In this document: positions 7,916 to 15,620 of the stretch, piece by piece
How positions within the stretch are numbered: the first letter of the stretch is position 1
Layout of the letters: each line of letters begins with the position of its first letter
Origin: DASSUW01 sp963730535
GTDB lineage: Bacteria; Actinomycetota; Thermoleophilia; Solirubrobacterales; Solirubrobacteraceae
Assembly: GCA_963730535.1 (NCBI GenBank)
Contig: CAVSRU010000016.1
Location: forward strand, 1 to 41,523
DNA: 41,523 bases
Direction: 5' to 3'
Position numbers and translations under genes: made by a program
The notes under the pieces: generated by a model
Told to the model about the DNA's origin: nothing
The model's database searches: none
The model's input: the letters and a program-made list of their open reading frames with translations, nothing else

Positions 7916-8117
7916 CAACGGCGGCTGGGTAGGAGAGCGGGGCTACGCGCGCAGCGAGGGTGCATTTCGTCGACCCAACGGCTCTCCGGCACGTGGCGTC
8001 GACGTTAGGCACCTATACGGTGCACTTCGTCAACCTCACGAGCGGGACCACGTCGAAGTCGACGTTATGCACCCTTATCACGGCCGATCCCCTCGCTTCC
8101 CTACCCAGCCGCCGTTG
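7916..8117. repeat. Composite nested inverted-repeat element upstream of sdhA
   Basis: Outer arms of 18 bp, 7916-7933 and 8100-8117, are perfect reverse complements and pair imperfectly about ten bases further inward. Inside are four 16-bp units: GGTGCATTTCGTCGAC (7959-7974), its inverted variant (7998-8013), GGTGCACTTCGTCAAC (8019-8034) and another inverted variant (8058-8073). Each plus/minus pair encloses exactly 23 bases, giving two 55-bp hairpins with a 60-bp period. No ORF fits. It could be a MITE-like element, a multi-hairpin leader RNA or a tandem operator. The sdhA promoter should lie within or just after it (TAATAG at 8145-8150 is a weak -10 candidate). Confidence 0.8.
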
Positions 8118-8163
8118 ACGTTCCGATCTCAGTTCCCCTTCGGCTAATAGGATCACCGCCCAC

Positions 8164-9855
8164 ATGCCCGCCCACGACGTCCTGATCATCGGCGCCGGCC
8201 TGGCAGGCCAGCGGGCCGCCCTGGCCGCGGCCCGCGAGGGCGCGACCGTGGCGATCATGTCGAAGGTCCACCCCGTCCGCTCGCACTCCAACGCCGCGGC
8301 GGGCGGCATCAACGCGGCGCTCAACCCGGATGACTCGTGGGAGTCGCACGCGTTCGACACCGTCAAGGGCTCCGACTACCTCGGCGACCAGGACGCGATC
8401 GAGATCATGTGCCGGGAGGCGCCCGACGAGGTCCTCTGGCTCGAGCACTCGGGCGTCACCTTCCACCGCTCCGAGAGCGGGCACCTCGGCACTCGCGCCT
8501 TCGGCGGGGCCTCCGCGGCCCGGACCTACTACGTGGCCGACATCACCGGCCAGGCGCTGCTCCACGTGCTCTACGAGCAGCTGATGAAGCACCACGAGCA
8601 GATCGACCGCTACGAGGAGTGGTTCGTCACCGCGCTCGTGCAGGACGACGCCGGCGAGTGCTGCGGCGCGGTGGCGCGCAACATCCGCGACGGGTCGATG
8701 GAGCTGTTCGCCGCCAAGGCGACGATCCAAGCCTCGGGTGGCGCCGGCCAGTGCTTCAAGCCGACCACCAACGCGCTCATCTGCACCGGCGACGGCATCG
8801 CCCAGAGCTACCGCATCGGCGCCCCGCTGATGGACATGGAGATGATCCAGTACCACCCGACCACGCTGGCCGGGAACGGGATCCTCATCACCGAGGGCGC
8901 GCGCGGCGAGGGCGCGCACCTCTACAACGCCCAGGGCGAGCGCTTCATGGAGAAGTACGCGCCCAACAAGATGGAGCTCGCCTCGCGCGACGTCGTCTCC
9001 CGCTCGGAGCAGACGGAGATCAACGAGGGCCGCGGCTTCCCCGACGGCACGGTGGCGCTCGACATCACGAAGGTGCCGCGCAAGCGCACGCTCGAGGCGC
9101 TGCGCGAGATCGTCAACATCGGGCGCGACTTCGCGGGGGTGGACATCACGCGCGAGCCGATCCACATCCGCCCCGGCTGCCACTACATCATGGGCGGCGT
9201 GAAGACCGACGTGTGGGGCGCGACCGAGATCCCGGGCCTCTACGCGGCCGGCGAGGTGGCCTGCGTATCGGTTCACGGCGGCAACCGCCTGGGCGCGAAC
9301 TCGCTGCTCGACACCCTGATCTTCGGCCGCCGCTCAGGCGAGCACGCCGCCAAGCGCGCGCTGGCGATGCCGATGCCGTCGCCCGCGTTCAGCGCGCTGG
9401 CGGACGAGCAGCGGATGATCGACGCGATCATGCGCCGCACCCCCGGCGCCGGACGCCGCATCTCCGAGATCAAGGACGAGCTGGGCGAGACCATGAACGA
9501 GAAGTGCGCGGTGTTCCGCGACGAGGCCGGCCTCACCGAGGCGTCCAGCGTCATCCACCGCCTCAAGGAGGAGGCCACGACGGCGGCGATCGACGACCGC
9601 GGCACGGTCTTCAACCAGGACGTGCTGGGGGCGATCGAGCTCGGCTACATGCTCGACACCGCGGAGTGCATCGTGGTGGCCGCGCTCGAGCGCAAGGAGT
9701 CCCGCGGGGCGCAGTTCCGGCTCGACTATCCCAAGCGCAACGACGACGAGTGGCTCAAGCACATCACGCTGTCGCTCAACGGCGGCCGCGAGCCCGAGAT
9801 CGCCTACGCGCCCGTGACGATCACCAAGTGGGAGCCCCAGGAGCGCACCTACTAG
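8164..9855 (+). CDS. sdhA: Succinate dehydrogenase/fumarate reductase flavoprotein subunit
   Basis: FAD-containing catalytic subunit, 563 residues, oxidising succinate to fumarate. The FAD-binding motif IIGAGLAGQRAAL is at the N-terminus. His41 in VRSHSNAAAGGIN is the expected covalent FAD site. Active-site segments are QYHPTTLAGNGILITEGARG, the RPGCHYIMGGVKTD loop and VHGGNRLGANSLLDTLIFGR. There is no Tat signal, so it acts on the cytoplasmic face. It is first in an sdhA-sdhB-sdhE operon, 28 bases ahead of sdhB, where GGAGG at 9867-9871 is the sdhB ribosome site. Upstream lies the nested-repeat element. Confidence 0.96.
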   Translation: MPAHDVLIIGAGLAGQRAALAAAREGATVAIMSKVHPVRSHSNAAAGGINAALNPDDSWESHAFDTVKGSDYLGDQDAIEIMCREAPDEVLWLEHSGVTFHRSESGHLGTRAFGGASAARTYYVADITGQALLHVLYEQLMKHHEQIDRYEEWFVTALVQDDAGECCGAVARNIRDGSMELFAAKATIQASGGAGQCFKPTTNALICTGDGIAQSYRIGAPLMDMEMIQYHPTTLAGNGILITEGARGEGAHLYNAQGERFMEKYAPNKMELASRDVVSRSEQTEINEGRGFPDGTVALDITKVPRKRTLEALREIVNIGRDFAGVDITREPIHIRPGCHYIMGGVKTDVWGATEIPGLYAAGEVACVSVHGGNRLGANSLLDTLIFGRRSGEHAAKRALAMPMPSPAFSALADEQRMIDAIMRRTPGAGRRISEIKDELGETMNEKCAVFRDEAGLTEASSVIHRLKEEATTAAIDDRGTVFNQDVLGAIELGYMLDTAECIVVAALERKESRGAQFRLDYPKRNDDEWLKHITLSLNGGREPEIAYAPVTITKWEPQERTY

Positions 9856-9883
9856 TGGCCCCTCCCGGAGGTAGGAACCACTG

Positions 9884-10963
9884 ATGGCCGAGTACACCCT
9901 GCGCATCCGCCGCTATACGCCCGAGACCGGCGAGGCGGCCCGCTGGGACGACTTCCAGGTCGATCTCGACGGCCACCGCTCGGTCCTCGACGGCATCCTC
10001 CAGGCGCGCGACCGCGAGGACGGCACGATCGGCATCCGCTGCTCGTGCCGCGCCGCGATCTGCGGCTCGTGCGGCGTGCGGATCAACGGCAAGCCGGCGC
10101 TCGCCTGCCACACGCACCTCGACAAGGCCGCCGAGCGCGCGGTCGACGGGGCGATCACGGTCGAGCCGATGGGCAACATGCCGGTGCTCAAGGACCTGAT
10201 CGTCGACATGGACGCGGTGCACTGGAAGAAGATCCAGCGCGTCACGCCGTGGCTGCTGCCCGAGGGGCCGCCGCCCGAGCGCGAGTACGTCGTCCCGCCC
10301 GAGTCGATGATCGACGTCACGCAGAGCATGGCCTGCATCCAGTGCGGCGCCTGCGTGTCGGACTGCCTGTCGATGGAGGTCGACCCGGGGTTCATCGGCC
10401 CGGCGGCGCTGGCCAAGGCCTACCGCTTCATCGGCGACCCGCGCGACGGCGAGCAGTTCGAGCGCCTGAAGGACCTGGCCGAGGACCCGCAAGGGATCTA
10501 CGACTGCACGCACTGCTTCAACTGCATCGAGGCGTGCCCCAAGGGCGTCGCGCCGATGAGCCAGATCATGCGGCTGCGCCGGATCGCGGGCTCCAAGCAC
10601 GAGATCAACGACCGCAACAACGGCCACCGGCACGAGAAGGCGTTCATCTCGCTGATCCGCGATTACGGGCTGCTGTACGAGGCCGAGCTGCTGCCGCGCT
10701 CCTACGGCGGCGACTCCTGGTTCGGCAAGTTCCACCCGGCCGCCGCGCTCGAGCTGGCCGACTCGCTGCCGACGATCGTCAAGGCGCTCCAGCGCGGCAA
10801 GGTCACGCCGATGAAGGCGCTCAAGGGCCACAAGCTGCCCAAGGACGACCTCCAGGCCGTCCAGCGCATCTACCAGCACGCCGAGAGCGACAGCTTCGAG
10901 CTCAACCTCTACGTGGTGGGCTACGAGGACGAGGAAGAGCCGGAGAGGAGCCCGCAACCGTGA
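9884..10963 (+). CDS. sdhB: Succinate dehydrogenase iron-sulfur subunit, long form
   Basis: Electron-transfer subunit with an N-terminal plant-type [2Fe-2S] domain (CSCRAAICGSCGVRINGK with a later Cys) and two four-Cys sets, CIQCGACVSDC and CTHCFNCIEACP. The last set has an extra Cys where classical SdhB has none. That is the pattern known from archaeal-type SdhB, in which the [3Fe-4S] centre is replaced by [4Fe-4S]. The protein is 359 residues against about 240 usually; roughly 115 extra C-terminal residues end in an acidic tail (GYEDEEEPE) and are of unknown role. Its TGA overlaps the GTG of the next gene by four bases. Confidence 0.95.
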   Translation: MAEYTLRIRRYTPETGEAARWDDFQVDLDGHRSVLDGILQARDREDGTIGIRCSCRAAICGSCGVRINGKPALACHTHLDKAAERAVDGAITVEPMGNMPVLKDLIVDMDAVHWKKIQRVTPWLLPEGPPPEREYVVPPESMIDVTQSMACIQCGACVSDCLSMEVDPGFIGPAALAKAYRFIGDPRDGEQFERLKDLAEDPQGIYDCTHCFNCIEACPKGVAPMSQIMRLRRIAGSKHEINDRNNGHRHEKAFISLIRDYGLLYEAELLPRSYGGDSWFGKFHPAAALELADSLPTIVKALQRGKVTPMKALKGHKLPKDDLQAVQRIYQHAESDSFELNLYVVGYEDEEEPERSPQP

Positions 10964-11871
10964 AGGTCGCCTACTGGCCCGGCTGCGTGAGCCGCGGCTT
11001 CACCCCGGAGCTGCACGGCTCGATGGCCAAGGTCGCCCCGCTGCTCGACATCGAGCTGGTGGAGCTCGACCGCGCGGCGTGCTGCGGCGCGGGCGTGATC
11101 GCCGAGCACAACCAGGAGCTGGCCGACACCCTCAACGCGCGCACGTTCGCGCTCGCCCAGCAGGAGCTGGAGCGTGGCGCCGAGCTGATGATGAACATCT
11201 GCTCGACGTGCCAGGGCGCGCAGAGCGAGTGCCAGGAGCGCCTGGACGCGAACAGCGAGTACCGCGAGCACGTCAACGAGGCGCTGTCGGCCGAGGGCCT
11301 GCGGTACGACAAGGGCATCACCAACAAGCACTTCCTGTGGCTGCTGGTCGAGGAGATCGGGCTCGACGCCGTGCGGGCGAAGGTCAAGCGGCCGCTCACC
11401 GACCTGCGCGTGGGCCCGTTCTACGGCTGCTACATCGTCCGCCCCACCGACCGGCTGGGCATCGACCGCGAGCACCCGCGCGACGACTACCTGCACCAGC
11501 TGATCGACGCGCTGGGCGGCACGGTGGTCGACTACGCCGGCCAGTACAAGTGCTGCGGCTTCCCGATCATCACGATGAACAAGGAAGCCTCGCTCAAGCA
11601 GGCCGGCCGGCACCTGGGCGACGCGGTCGACGCGGAGGCCGACTGCCTCGTCACGCCCTGCCCGCTCTGCCACCTCAACCTCGACCTCCAGCAGCCGCTG
11701 TCGGAGCGGATCGTCGGGCGCCAGCTCGACATGCCCGTGCTGCACCTCCCCCAGCTCGTCGGCCTGGCGCTCGGCCTCGAGCCGAAGGAGCTGGGCTTCA
11801 ACAAGCACGTCGTCCGCCCGACCTCGGTCATCGATTGGTCGACCTCCGTCGTCGGCGGCGTCGCGGCCTGA
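10960..11871 (+). CDS. sdhE: SdhE-type CCG-domain subunit (HdrB-like) of succinate dehydrogenase
   Basis: A 303-residue protein with two CCG (cysteine-rich, heterodisulfide-reductase-B-like) domains. Domain one has PGCVSRG, RAACCGAG near residue 41 and CSTC near residue 79; domain two has FYGCYIV, QYKCCGFP and CPLCHLN. In type-E (SdhABE/SdhCDEF-like) complexes such a subunit replaces the haem-containing SdhC/SdhD anchors and passes electrons toward the quinone. No membrane anchor gene follows. The start is GTG 10960, overlapping the sdhB stop, with AGAGGAG at 10944-10950. The symbol means the CCG subunit, not the FAD-assembly factor also called SdhE. CoB-CoM heterodisulfide reductase activity itself is unlikely in this setting. 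Confidence 0.88.
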   Translation: MKVAYWPGCVSRGFTPELHGSMAKVAPLLDIELVELDRAACCGAGVIAEHNQELADTLNARTFALAQQELERGAELMMNICSTCQGAQSECQERLDANSEYREHVNEALSAEGLRYDKGITNKHFLWLLVEEIGLDAVRAKVKRPLTDLRVGPFYGCYIVRPTDRLGIDREHPRDDYLHQLIDALGGTVVDYAGQYKCCGFPIITMNKEASLKQAGRHLGDAVDAEADCLVTPCPLCHLNLDLQQPLSERIVGRQLDMPVLHLPQLVGLALGLEPKELGFNKHVVRPTSVIDWSTSVVGGVAA

Positions 11872-13151
11872 GGGCCGCGTACGCCTGGCCCGCCGGGCTG
11901 GGGGTAGCACTCGGCGCTCGCTACGCGACCGAGTCGCTGCGCCACCGCCGCGAGAGCGGCCACGGGTACGACCTCCACGGCGTCGACGAGCTCGACGTCC
12001 GCGACCCCGGCTTCCTGCGCGCCGCCGAGGCGCTGACCGGCGCACCGATCTCCACCGGCGACGAGGTCGAGCTGCTGATCAACGGCGACGAGATCTTCCC
12101 TCGATATTTGGAAACCATACGCGAGGCGCAGCGCACGCTGTGCCTGCTCACGTACGTCTACTGGCGCGGTGAGATCGCGACCGAGGTCGCGGGCGCGCTG
12201 AGCGAGCGGGCGCGCGCGGGCGTCGAGGTCAACGTGATCATCGACGCGATGGGCGGCGTCAAGATCGAGAAGGACCTCGTCGAGCAGATGAGCGAGGCCG
12301 GCGTGCGGATCTCGCGCTTCAGGCCGCCGAAGCCCTACGCGGCGCGCCGGATCGCCAACCGCACGCACCGCAAGATCCTCGTGGCCGACGGGGAGGTCGG
12401 GCTGACCGGAGGCGTCGGCATCGCCGAGGAGTGGACGGGCGACGCGCAGGATCCCGACCACTGGCGCGACACCCACGTGCGCGTGCGCGGCCCGGTCGTC
12501 CGCGGCCTGTTCGGCGCGTTCGCCGAGAACTGGCTCGAGGCGACGGGCGAGGTGCTCGTCGGCGAGGGCTACCTCCCGGACATCCCCGACCGCGACGAGG
12601 GCGGGCCGATGATGGTCGTGCGCTCGAGCGCCGGGGTCGGGGACACGAACGTCGAGGCCCTCTACTACCTGGCGATCGCGGCGGCCCGCGAACGCCTCGA
12701 TATCACGGCGGCGTACTTCGTCCCGCGGCCGGCGTTCATCGACGCGCTGTGCGACGCCGCCGAGCGCGGCGTCCGCGTCCGCGTGCTGGTGCCGGGGCCG
12801 AACATCGACAAGCCGCCGGTGTGGGTGGCGGGCCGGGTGAGCTACGACCAGCTGATCGACTGCGGCGTCGAGCTGTACGAGTACCAGCCGACGATGCTGC
12901 ACGCGAAGTCGATGGTCGTCGACGGCGCGTGGTCGTCGGTCGGCTCCGTGAACTTCGACAACCGCTCGTTCCAGCTCCACGACGAGGCCACGCTGTGCGT
13001 GCTGTCCGAGGAGTTCGCCGGCAGGCTGACCGCGCAGTTCGAGCGCGACCTCGAGCGCTCGGACCGGATCGATCCGGAGCGCTGGAGGGGCCGCGGCCCG
13101 TTCCAGCGCGCCGGCGAGTCGGCCCTCAAGCTGGCTCGGCGCGAGCTATAG
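11835..13151 (+). CDS. Cardiolipin synthase-like phospholipase D family protein
   Basis: A phosphatidyltransferase of the PLD superfamily, about 438 residues. It has two HKD motifs: HRKILVADGEVGLTGG and LHAKSMVVDGAWSSVGSVNF. Between them lies TAAYFVPRPAFIDAL, typical of cardiolipin synthases. No ATG or GTG precedes the conserved region. The TTG at 11835, inside the sdhE end, gives a basic run and a short hydrophobic stretch (AYAWPAGLGVALG) that could anchor it to the membrane; CTG 11868 is an alternative. It sits downstream of sdhE and ends six bases before a strong terminator, so it probably shares the sdh transcript. Cardiolipin synthesis is likely but another PLD activity is possible. Confidence 0.82.
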   Translation: MVDLRRRRRRGLRAAYAWPAGLGVALGARYATESLRHRRESGHGYDLHGVDELDVRDPGFLRAAEALTGAPISTGDEVELLINGDEIFPRYLETIREAQRTLCLLTYVYWRGEIATEVAGALSERARAGVEVNVIIDAMGGVKIEKDLVEQMSEAGVRISRFRPPKPYAARRIANRTHRKILVADGEVGLTGGVGIAEEWTGDAQDPDHWRDTHVRVRGPVVRGLFGAFAENWLEATGEVLVGEGYLPDIPDRDEGGPMMVVRSSAGVGDTNVEALYYLAIAAARERLDITAAYFVPRPAFIDALCDAAERGVRVRVLVPGPNIDKPPVWVAGRVSYDQLIDCGVELYEYQPTMLHAKSMVVDGAWSSVGSVNFDNRSFQLHDEATLCVLSEEFAGRLTAQFERDLERSDRIDPERWRGRGPFQRAGESALKLARREL

Positions 13152-13156
13152 ACAGC

Positions 13157-13182
13157 AAAGAGGGCCCGGATGGGCCCTCTTT
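13157..13182. terminator. Strong bidirectional hairpin terminator
   Basis: AAAGAGGGCCC, a four-base loop GGAT and GGGCCCTCTTT form an 11-bp perfect stem with A and T flanks, six bases after the stop of the PLD gene. By symmetry it works on either strand. It separates the plus-strand sdh/PLD genes from the minus-strand asd operon. Confidence 0.9.
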
Positions 13183-13233
13183 CGCTTGCTCTTGTACCCC
13201 TTCGTCGTCCCCGGGAAGTCTGCCCCGCTTGGT

Positions 13234-13252
13234 GCCCGCCTCCCCGGCGGGC
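13234..13252 (-). terminator. GC hairpin after asd
   Basis: GCCCGCC, TCCCC and GGCGGGC form a perfect 7-bp stem, starting eight bases past the asd stop on the minus strand. There is no T run, so it would be a weak or Rho-assisted terminator or an mRNA 3'-end stabiliser. The strong terminator at 13157-13182 lies just beyond. Confidence 0.4.
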
Positions 13253-13259
13253 GAAACCA

Positions 13260-14282
13260 CTAAACGCGGGCCGGCACGCGGACGAGGTTGCGCTCGTGCA
13301 GGACCTCGGCGATCTGGATCGCGTTGGTGGCCGCGCCCTTGAACAGGTTGTCCGAGACCACCCACAGGCACAGGCCGCGCTCGTGCGAGGGATCGCGGCG
13401 GAGGCGGCCGACGAAGACGTCGTCGCGGCCGGCGGCGTCGAGCGCCGTCGGGTAGCCGTTCGTGGCCGGGTCGTCGACCATGGTCAGCCCGGGCGCGCGC
13501 TCGAGCAGCGCGCGGGCCTCCTCCACGGAGAGCGGCTCGCGGGTCTCGAGCGTCACCGACTCCGAGTGCGAGTTGCGGACCGGCACGCGTGCGCAGGTGA
13601 CGTTGATGGCGATCGACTCGTCGCCGAGGATCTTGCGCGTCTCGAACATCATCTTGCGCTCTTCGTCCGTGTGGTCGTCGCCGCCGGAGAAGTTCCCGGC
13701 GCCGCCGAGGACGTTGAACGCGATCGGGTGCGGGTAGATCTGCGGCTCGGGCACGGCCTGGCCGTGGAGCACCGTGTGGGTCTGGTGCTCGAGCTCCTCC
13801 ACCGCCTTGACGCCCGTGCCGGACACCGACTGGTAGGTGGAGACGATCAGCCGCTCGATGCCGGCGGCGTCGTGGATCGGCTTGAGCGCGACCATCAGCT
13901 GCATCGTCGAGCAGTTGGGGTTGGCGATCAGGCCCTTGTGATCCTCGAGCGCGTCCGGGTTGACCTCGGAGACGACGAGCGGGACCTCGGGGTCGCGACG
14001 CCACTTCGACGAGTTGTCGACGACGACGGCGCCCGCGTCGACGAAGCGCGGCGCCCACTCGCCGGAGGTGGTCGCGCCGGCCGAGAAGATCGCCAGGTCG
14101 AAGCCCTGGATCGTCTCGTCCGTGAGCGGCTGGACGACCTGGCCGTCGAGCTCCTTGCCCGCCGAGCGCGCCGACGCGAACGGCACGACCTCACTCGCCG
14201 GGAACGCCCGCTCGCGCAGCTTGGCGCGCATCACGGTGCCCACCGCGCCCGTGGCGCCGACGACTGCGACTCGGTAGCTCAT
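13260..14282 (-). CDS. asd: Aspartate-semialdehyde dehydrogenase
   Basis: Second step of the aspartate pathway to lysine, threonine, methionine and diaminopimelate: reduces aspartyl phosphate with NADPH. 340 residues. It begins MSYRVAVVGATGAVGTVM (NADP-binding), has the catalytic Cys in GLIANPNCSTMQLMVAL, then STYQSVSGTGVKAVEEL and the active-site His region near VTCARVPVRNSHSES. The same frame stays open far upstream through antisense-like sequence, but ATG 14282 with GGAG about nine bases earlier matches the family start. It follows lysC after 56 bases on the same strand, so both are likely in one operon. Confidence 0.96.
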   Translation of the reverse strand: MSYRVAVVGATGAVGTVMRAKLRERAFPASEVVPFASARSAGKELDGQVVQPLTDETIQGFDLAIFSAGATTSGEWAPRFVDAGAVVVDNSSKWRRDPEVPLVVSEVNPDALEDHKGLIANPNCSTMQLMVALKPIHDAAGIERLIVSTYQSVSGTGVKAVEELEHQTHTVLHGQAVPEPQIYPHPIAFNVLGGAGNFSGGDDHTDEERKMMFETRKILGDESIAINVTCARVPVRNSHSESVTLETREPLSVEEARALLERAPGLTMVDDPATNGYPTALDAAGRDDVFVGRLRRDPSHERGLCLWVVSDNLFKGAATNAIQIAEVLHERNLVRVPARV

Positions 14283-14338
14283 ATGCGTCCGCTCCGCGTG
14301 CGCCCGATGCCCCGACCACTGTGTCGAACCGTTGCCGG

Positions 14339-14863
14339 TCATAGCGCCGACGCTCCGAAGGGGTGCTCGGCCTCCACCTGGTCGGCGCCGAGCTCGAACG
14401 CCGTGTGCAGCGCGCGCACCGCGCGGTCGACGGCGTCGGCGGCGACGACGCACGAGATCTTGATCGGCGACGTGGAGATCATCTCGATGTTGATCATCTC
14501 GTCCCCGAGGGTGGAGAACACCTTGGCCGCCACGCCCGGGTGGGACTTCATTCCCGCGCCGACGACGGACACCTTCCCCATCTCGGCGTCCTCGGCGACC
14601 GCGCGGATGCCCTGCTCGCCGATGAGCGGGTCGAGGGCCTCGCGCGCCACCCGCAGGTCGGCGCGCGGCACGGTGAACGACATGTCGGCGGACGCGCCCT
14701 CGGACACCGGCTCGTTCTGGATGATCATGTCGACGTTGACGTTCGCGTCGGCGAGCGCGCTGAAGATGCGGCCGGCCACGCCGGGGTGGTCGGGGACGCC
14801 GAGCAGCGTGACCCGCGCCTCGTCGCGCGAGTGGGTGACTGCGGTGATCAGCGGGCGTTCCAT
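14339..14863 (-). CDS. lysC: Probable in-frame beta subunit of aspartate kinase
   Basis: Within lysC an ATG at 14863 begins MERPLITAVTHSRDEARVTL and is preceded on the minus strand by GGAGAAGAGGAG, only three bases from the ATG for the nearer GAGGAG. The 174-residue product is exactly the ACT regulatory part. Corynebacterium and Bacillus aspartokinases are known to make an alpha2beta2 enzyme from an overlapping in-frame gene whose beta subunit starts at the same domain boundary. Here this is inference from position and ribosome site. Confidence 0.6.
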   Translation of the reverse strand: MERPLITAVTHSRDEARVTLLGVPDHPGVAGRIFSALADANVNVDMIIQNEPVSEGASADMSFTVPRADLRVAREALDPLIGEQGIRAVAEDAEMGKVSVVGAGMKSHPGVAAKVFSTLGDEMINIEMISTSPIKISCVVAADAVDRAVRALHTAFELGADQVEAEHPFGASAL

Positions 14864-15604
14864 CGTCTCCTCTTCTCCGACCACGAAGGTCCCGGGCTCC
14901 TCGGTGAACGAGGAGCGGCAGTGGATGCGCACGTGATGGTTGCGGCCGTACTCGACCGAGCGCAGCTGGAGGACGCCCGCGCCCGAGGCCGACATCTCCA
15001 GCATCTCCTCGAACGAGACGACCGGCAGCTTGCGGGCGTCGGGGACGATCCGGGGGTCGGCGGAGAACACCCCGGCCACGTCCGTGTAGATCTCGCACAC
15101 CTCGGCCTGGACGGCGGCGGCCAGGGCGACGGCGGTCGTGTCCGACCCCCCGCGGCCGAGCGTCGTCACGTCCTTGGCGGTGGACACGCCCTGGAAGCCG
15201 GCCACCAGCACCACGCGATCGTCGTCGAGCGCGGCGCGGATCCGGTCGGCCCGCACGTCGAGGATGCGCGCCTTCGTGTGCGAGGTGTCGGTGACGATGC
15301 CGGCCTGCGAGCCGGTGAGCGAGATCGCGCGGTGCCCGAGGTCGTTGATCGCCATCGCGCACAGCGCGCACGAGATCCGCTCGCCGGTCGAGAGCAGCAT
15401 GTCCATCTCGCGCGGGTCCGGCGTCGTGGAGACCTCCTGCGCCATCGAGATCAGCTCGTCGGTCGTCTTCCCGCGGGCGGACAGCACCGCGACCACGCGA
15501 TGGCCCAGCTCGCGGGCGGCGACGATCCGCCGCGCGGCGCGCTTGATGCGCTCGGCGTCGGCGACGGAGGTGCCGCCGAACTTCATGACCACGGTGCCAG
15601 GCAC
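14339..15604 (-). CDS. lysC: Aspartate kinase (alpha subunit)
   Basis: First enzyme of the aspartate pathway, 421 residues, the usual size of monofunctional actinobacterial aspartokinase. The amino-acid-kinase domain starts VVMKFGGTSVADAERIKRAA and contains GFQGVSTAKDVTTLGRGGSD and EIYTDVAGVFSADPR. Two ACT domains follow (VTLLGVPDHPGVAGRIFSAL and VSVVGAGMKSHPGVAAKVFS), so feedback control by lysine and/or threonine is expected. The start is GTG 15604 with no clear Shine-Dalgarno, 16 bases after recR. It lies in the chain dnaX-ybaB-recR-lysC-asd. An internal start probably yields a beta subunit (separate entry). Confidence 0.95.
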   Translation of the reverse strand: MPGTVVMKFGGTSVADAERIKRAARRIVAARELGHRVVAVLSARGKTTDELISMAQEVSTTPDPREMDMLLSTGERISCALCAMAINDLGHRAISLTGSQAGIVTDTSHTKARILDVRADRIRAALDDDRVVLVAGFQGVSTAKDVTTLGRGGSDTTAVALAAAVQAEVCEIYTDVAGVFSADPRIVPDARKLPVVSFEEMLEMSASGAGVLQLRSVEYGRNHHVRIHCRSSFTEEPGTFVVGEEETMERPLITAVTHSRDEARVTLLGVPDHPGVAGRIFSALADANVNVDMIIQNEPVSEGASADMSFTVPRADLRVAREALDPLIGEQGIRAVAEDAEMGKVSVVGAGMKSHPGVAAKVFSTLGDEMINIEMISTSPIKISCVVAADAVDRAVRALHTAFELGADQVEAEHPFGASAL

Positions 15605-15620
15605 GACGGCGAAGTCTAGG

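Noticed and set aside
8337..9884. Long second frame within sdhA and long minus-strand frames across sdhA/sdhB
   Set aside because: High GC makes long shadow frames; their composition (Arg/Ala/Pro/Gly runs) is not protein-like and the true frame is certain.
13260..15371. One open frame of 703 codons that would fuse asd to an upstream domain
   Set aside because: The upstream part is Arg/Ala/Gly-rich antisense-type sequence overlapping lysC in another frame; the normal asd start lies at 14282.
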